Made by a program: the position numbers and the translations under genes. A DNA stretch of 16,728 nt from assembly GCA_900557655.1 (NCBI GenBank), contig USTX01000002.1, positions 1-16,728 of the forward strand, written 5' to 3'. The notes below the pieces were generated by a model. The model had not been told where the DNA came from. It made no database searches and was given only the letters and a program-made list of their open reading frames with translations. Below, piece after piece: positions 14,423 through 16,728 of the stretch. The stretch comes from an uncultured Eubacteriales bacterium (lineage in GTDB: Bacteria; Bacillota; Clostridia; Christensenellales; UBA1242). Numbering within the stretch: the stretch's first letter is position 1; the number at the start of each line of letters is the position of its first letter.

Positions 14423-14460
14423 AAAAAGATATTCATCACCCACAATGAATATCTTTTTTT
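14423..14460 (+). terminator. Intrinsic terminator of the plus-strand pair, probably bidirectional
   Basis: The stem AGATATTCAT / ATGAATATCT, 10 bp, extends through flanking A and T tracts to 14 bp around an 8-nt loop (CACCCACA) and is followed by TTTTTTT. It begins 5 nt after the second gene's stop. On the minus strand the same hairpin is followed by CTTTTTGTTTTT, so it could also stop transcripts coming from the gene ending at 14574. Confidence 0.9.
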
Positions 14461-14573
14461 AATTTGAATTTATCTATAATGATTTATATTTATCAATAAC
14501 TTATAATTAACTTTTAACGATTAATCATTTTTGTTTTTATTAAAATATTTTATTTAATCAAAATAATCAAATA

Positions 14574-15038
14574 TTACTTTTCTTGCTCCCATTGCTCGTC
14601 GACGCACTTACTGTTTAAAAAGCCCTTATATTGAAAGCCTTTTTCCTCAATACACACAAGGGTAACATTATCTGGAGTCATCTCTATATATTCTCGCGCA
14701 CCAAGCTTTGTGTCTTCGCCCGTCACTTTTTTAAGGGCGATTTTAAAATTGCGCCCGCACTCCGTTTGCACGTTCACAAAGCTTAAATCGGGCGACAACC
14801 CCCACTTCTCCACGCGATGACAAATCATCTGCTGGTCTTCTTCGTTTTCACCAATGTGTTGGATAAGATAATTATATTCACGATAAGTGAATTGATAAGG
14901 CCTGTTCTCATCAAGCGCATCATAAACCGTAATGGTTTTATAGTCATACGTTCTGTTACGCTGACATCCAACGCCCATCACACACGCCCCCGCCACCAAT
15001 GCAGCCGCAAGCGCCGCTTTCGCCTTTTTAAACCTCAT
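14574..15038 (-). CDS. Putative lipoprotein of unknown function
   Basis: A 154-residue protein. The first 25 residues (MRFKKAKAALAAALVAGACV then MGVGC) are a signal peptide with a positive N-terminus, an alanine-rich core and a lipobox-like end; Cys25 (GVGC) is the likelier lipidated residue, Cys19 (GAC) the alternative, and neither has the preferred leucine at -3. The exported part is hydrophilic and contains four cysteines (MICHR, TECGR, LVCIE, SKCVD), enough for two disulfides. I do not recognise the family. The ATG at 15036-15038 follows GGGGGT; an upstream in-frame TTG lacks a binding site. It has its own promoter and appears monocistronic. Confidence 0.8.
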   Translation of the reverse strand: MRFKKAKAALAAALVAGACVMGVGCQRNRTYDYKTITVYDALDENRPYQFTYREYNYLIQHIGENEEDQQMICHRVEKWGLSPDLSFVNVQTECGRNFKIALKKVTGEDTKLGAREYIEMTPDNVTLVCIEEKGFQYKGFLNSKCVDEQWEQEK

Positions 15039-15123
15039 ATAAACCCCCAAACCTGCCAATTTTTTTATTGCTTAACAGATCAAAAACAATTAAATTTTCA
15101 TTTAAATTATTTCTAACACCATT

Positions 15124-15152
15124 ATATTAGCATATCTAATAAAATTTTTCAA
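15124..15152 (-). promoter_or_regulatory. Promoter of the putative lipoprotein gene
   Basis: On the minus strand, TTGAAA (complement of 15147-15152) and TAATAT (complement of 15124-15129) are separated by 17 bp, with TGC directly before the -10 giving an extended form. Transcription would start near 15117, about 80 nt before the start codon. Poly-T/A sequence just upstream comes from the neighbouring terminator and could also act as an UP element. Confidence 0.65.
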
Positions 15153-15164
15153 GGTTTATTTTGT

Positions 15165-15190
15165 AAAAACAAAAAATGGGCATATGCCCA
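15165..15190 (-). terminator. Short-stem intrinsic terminator after the HTH-membrane gene
   Basis: The perfect 14-bp palindrome TGGGCATATGCCCA (15177-15190), read on the minus strand as a 5-bp GC-rich stem with a tight ATAT loop, is followed by TTTTTTGTTTTT. It lies about 100 nt beyond the stop at 15290 and just upstream of the lipoprotein promoter. The stem is short, so efficiency is uncertain; the palindrome could instead be a protein-binding site. Confidence 0.6.
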
Positions 15191-15191
15191 C

Positions 15192-15293
15192 TTAATTAAT
15201 GATTGATTTTTCTTCAATTTGTTTGCTGGTTTGTTTTATTGTAGTATCAACACCCACCACATCGCCCGAGTTAGGCGACTTGGTTATATTCAC
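15192..15293 (-). CDS. Possible 33-residue GTG-start ORF or frameshifted tail
   Basis: A GTG overlapping the TGA of the upstream membrane gene (GTGA) opens a 33-residue frame, MNITKSPNSGDVVGVDTTIK onward to KSIIN, ending 2 nt before the terminator palindrome. The composition resembles a hydrophilic protein tail, and the frame fills the gap exactly. No ribosome binding site was seen, so it is either translated by coupling, a relic or frameshifted extension of the membrane protein, or chance. Confidence 0.2.
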   Translation of the reverse strand: MNITKSPNSGDVVGVDTTIKQTSKQIEEKSIIN

Positions 15294-16216
15294 GTCAGAA
15301 CCTTAGCGAATGCCACAGCCTTTACAACCAACAGCGCGATAATAAACACTGAAAAATACCCAAAGCCGTCAAGTTCCTGCAAGACGTATCTTACGCCTTC
15401 AATCTCTTCCATTGCATTAACAATGGCCCCGATTTTTTGTGCCGCAACGCCAAGAAAGAGTATCATCGCAAGGGTGCTAACAATTCCCGTAACAAGCCTT
15501 ATTATCTTGCTGATTTTAATATACAAGCCCCTGCGCAAATCTTTAACTGACAAAAGCAAAATACTGTCAATTATATCCCACAAAATTACCGCCAAAAGCA
15601 GTATGCCAAAAACAAGGCACGGCGTGCTTAACCCCATCAAATTAAAGTAGTTATAACTTGTGATGGTCTCGTACCCAGAGATAACCATATCACTTGCGGT
15701 TGAAATATTAACTGAATACTTGCCAATCTCAAAAAAGTACCCAACGGTTATCAGCGCACACAACGCCGAAAGCGCCAAAATCGCAACGTCAAACGCCTTT
15801 GGTGACGCCTTTTGGGATGCCTTTTGTTTAGCCACACCGTCAGCTTTAACGCTATTCACCGTCACGCCGTCAATCGCATCGCCGCTTTCATTCGCACTAT
15901 TTACATTCAAATTATCTGCGGCTGCGCTGTTAACCTTATTGTCATCATTGTTAGCGCTTTTAGCATCTATCGCCGTTGCCAACTCCGTATTCATGTGTCC
16001 TATTTGAGCAATGTCTATCTTGCCAAACAAATCGGCCGGAATAACATCATAAAACTCGCCCGCACGCTTTAAAATGTCAAGGCTTGGCATCTCGCGGGAC
16101 TCTTCATATGCCAAATACGTTGCCTCACTAACGCCCAAAACGCCCGACGCCTCGTCCGTTTCAAGCCCGTGTGCCAGCCTAAGCGCCTTTAAATTCTCTC
16201 CAACAAACTTGTTCAT
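15290..16216 (-). CDS. XRE-family helix-turn-helix protein fused to four membrane helices
   Basis: A 308-residue protein. Residues 1-65 are a complete XRE/Cro-type HTH: MNKFVGENLKALRLAHGLET, VLGVSEATYLAYEESREMPS and LDILKRAGEFYDVIPADLFG. Residues 70-140 are a polar linker rich in Asn, Ala, Asp and Ser with three VNS repeats. Hydrophobic helices follow at about 142-162, 198-223, 238-258 and 285-304, so the HTH is probably tethered to the membrane from the cytosol. This layout suggests a membrane-associated regulator; target and signal are unknown. The ATG at 16214-16216 has a GGGGGC ribosome binding site; a start 42 nt upstream lacks one. Its terminator is probably at 15165-15190. Confidence 0.85.
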   Translation of the reverse strand: MNKFVGENLKALRLAHGLETDEASGVLGVSEATYLAYEESREMPSLDILKRAGEFYDVIPADLFGKIDIAQIGHMNTELATAIDAKSANNDDNKVNSAAADNLNVNSANESGDAIDGVTVNSVKADGVAKQKASQKASPKAFDVAILALSALCALITVGYFFEIGKYSVNISTASDMVISGYETITSYNYFNLMGLSTPCLVFGILLLAVILWDIIDSILLLSVKDLRRGLYIKISKIIRLVTGIVSTLAMILFLGVAAQKIGAIVNAMEEIEGVRYVLQELDGFGYFSVFIIALLVVKAVAFAKVLT

Positions 16217-16344
16217 CTTTGCCCCCAACTCTTTTTCTAGCCCGCACACCTTTTGCATATATTTTAAACTTTTACACCTATACTTTAAGCTTTAACGCCC
16301 GAACAAAGATATACTCAAAATGTGGTTTAGGTTTTCGGTTTTAA

Positions 16345-16560
16345 TTATTTTCCTTGGAAGTATTCGTTAAGTTTGCTTACAAGCATGTCACAGTCAATGC
16401 CGTGAACCATGCAGGCCTCTTCAAGGCTTTCCGCCCTGCTCATTGGGCAGCCAAGGCAATGCAGGCCAAATCCTAAAAGAATAGGCACAACGTTTTCATC
16501 AAGGCCAATAACCTTTTCAATAGTCATAGTTTTTGTTATTTCAACATTTTTCTTTTTCAT
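16345..16560 (-). CDS. DUF1858-type redox-disulfide protein
   Basis: A 71-residue protein matching the DUF1858 / 'hybrid cluster protein-associated redox disulfide' pattern: TMTIEKVIGLDENVVPILLG, then GFGLHCLGCPMSRAESLEEA, then VHGIDCDMLVSKLNEYF. The key CxxC is Cys35-Cys38, with extra cysteines at 50 and 57. Family members are small, cytosolic and typical of anaerobes; a role in thiol redox or nitrosative stress is suggested by their association with hybrid cluster protein, but no such gene is visible here. The start follows AGGGGAT. It lies 128 nt upstream of the HTH-membrane gene start, same strand; co-transcription is possible, as no terminator was seen between. Confidence 0.92.
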   Translation of the reverse strand: MKKKNVEITKTMTIEKVIGLDENVVPILLGFGLHCLGCPMSRAESLEEACMVHGIDCDMLVSKLNEYFQGK

Positions 16561-16576
16561 AATAATCCCCTTTTTT

Positions 16577-16610
16577 ATTATAGTTTACGCGCGTTCGTAG
16601 ATTTGTAAAC
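16577..16610 (-). promoter_or_regulatory. Possible promoter and operator of the DUF1858 gene
   Basis: A perfect -10 TATAAT (complement of 16577-16582) lies 16 nt before the start codon. The only -35-like hexamer, TTTACA (complement of 16604-16609), is 21 bp away, too far for a normal promoter. Between and around them is an inverted repeat GTTTAC (16583-16588) / GTAAAC (16605-16610), with the palindrome ACGCGCGT at 16587-16594. An activator or repressor site is possible. Confidence 0.3.
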
Positions 16611-16728
16611 ACCCATATTAATTTGATAATATTTATACTAATTAATAATTTATTAATAATTTCAATATTTGTTAATTTATTACATTTAATATTTAATTTG
16701 TTTTTTAATAATTTATTTTTTAAAATCG
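16611..16728. other. Very AT-rich intergenic end with short tandem repeat
   Basis: These 118 bases are nearly all A and T and carry no open reading frame of note. ATTAATAATTT occurs twice in direct tandem at 16641-16651 and 16652-16662, with degenerate copies further right. It is upstream of the DUF1858 gene; whether it holds a promoter, or belongs to a neighbouring gene beyond the edge, cannot be told. Confidence 0.6.

Noticed and set aside
14461..14573. AT-rich stretch with AATATTT/AAATATT inverted repeat as a second terminator for the lipoprotein gene.
   Set aside because: The stem has no G or C and a long loop; such pairs arise easily in AT-rich DNA, and the hairpin at 14423-14460 is a better candidate.
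16259..16344. Promoter for the HTH-membrane gene (TTGTTC ... TATAGG, 18 bp, or TTAAAG ... TAAAAT, 16 bp).
   Set aside because: Each has a poor hexamer; neither is convincing enough to annotate, and readthrough from the DUF1858 gene is possible.
1..16728. CRISPR arrays, tRNA or rRNA genes, insertion sequences and attachment sites.
   Set aside because: None seen: no regularly spaced repeats, no tRNA-like cloverleaf, no transposase frame and no terminal inverted repeats with target duplications.

Overview
The window is dominated by one long minus-strand ribosomal-protein locus in the classical S10-spc-alpha order. In transcription order, right to left, it runs rpsJ, rplC, rplD, rplW, rplB, rpsS, rplV, rpsC, rplP, rpmC, rpsQ, rplN, rplX, rplE, rpsN (zinc type), rpsH, rplF, rplR, rpsE, rpmD, rplO, secY, adk, map, infA, rpmJ, rpsM and rpsK, the last cut by the left edge. 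Strong GGAGG-type ribosome binding sites, a zinc-ribbon S14, a zinc-LID adenylate kinase, the secY-adk-map-infA-rpmJ-rpsM order, moderate AT richness and TGA used as a stop all suggest a low-GC Bacillota, probably an uncultured Clostridia-like lineage. No 16S rRNA or other definitive marker is present, so finer placement is inference.

The r-protein locus (1-13177) is tightly packed. Three junctions are TAATG stop-start overlaps (rplD/rplW, rplP/rpmC, rplO/secY), and several ribosome binding sites lie inside the preceding gene. Only two internal gaps exceed 100 nt, rpmJ-rpsM and secY-adk, and both hold stem-loops. Transcription probably starts at a perfect-consensus promoter (TTGACA, 17 bp, TATAAT) at 13352-13380, preceded by three helically phased A-tracts and followed by a leader of about 168 nt that can form a long-range stem. 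The genes supply ribosomal subunits together with the membrane translocon (SecY), adenylate kinase, methionine aminopeptidase and IF-1.

The right part (13417-16728) is accessory. Divergent from the S10 operon is a two-gene plus-strand unit ending at a strong intrinsic terminator. Its first product carries a CxxC...HxNCxC motif like that of phage MuF/SPP1 gp7-type proteins, plus a tail resembling DUF6883. Its second product is small, acidic and DUF4926-like. I read the unit as a candidate toxin/immunity-type pair, the most interesting element here. Next come three minus-strand genes: a small lipoprotein-like protein with four cysteines outside the signal region, an XRE-type helix-turn-helix protein fused to about four membrane helices, and a 71-residue DUF1858-type redox-disulfide protein. 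The last 118 bases are very AT-rich and carry a short tandem repeat.
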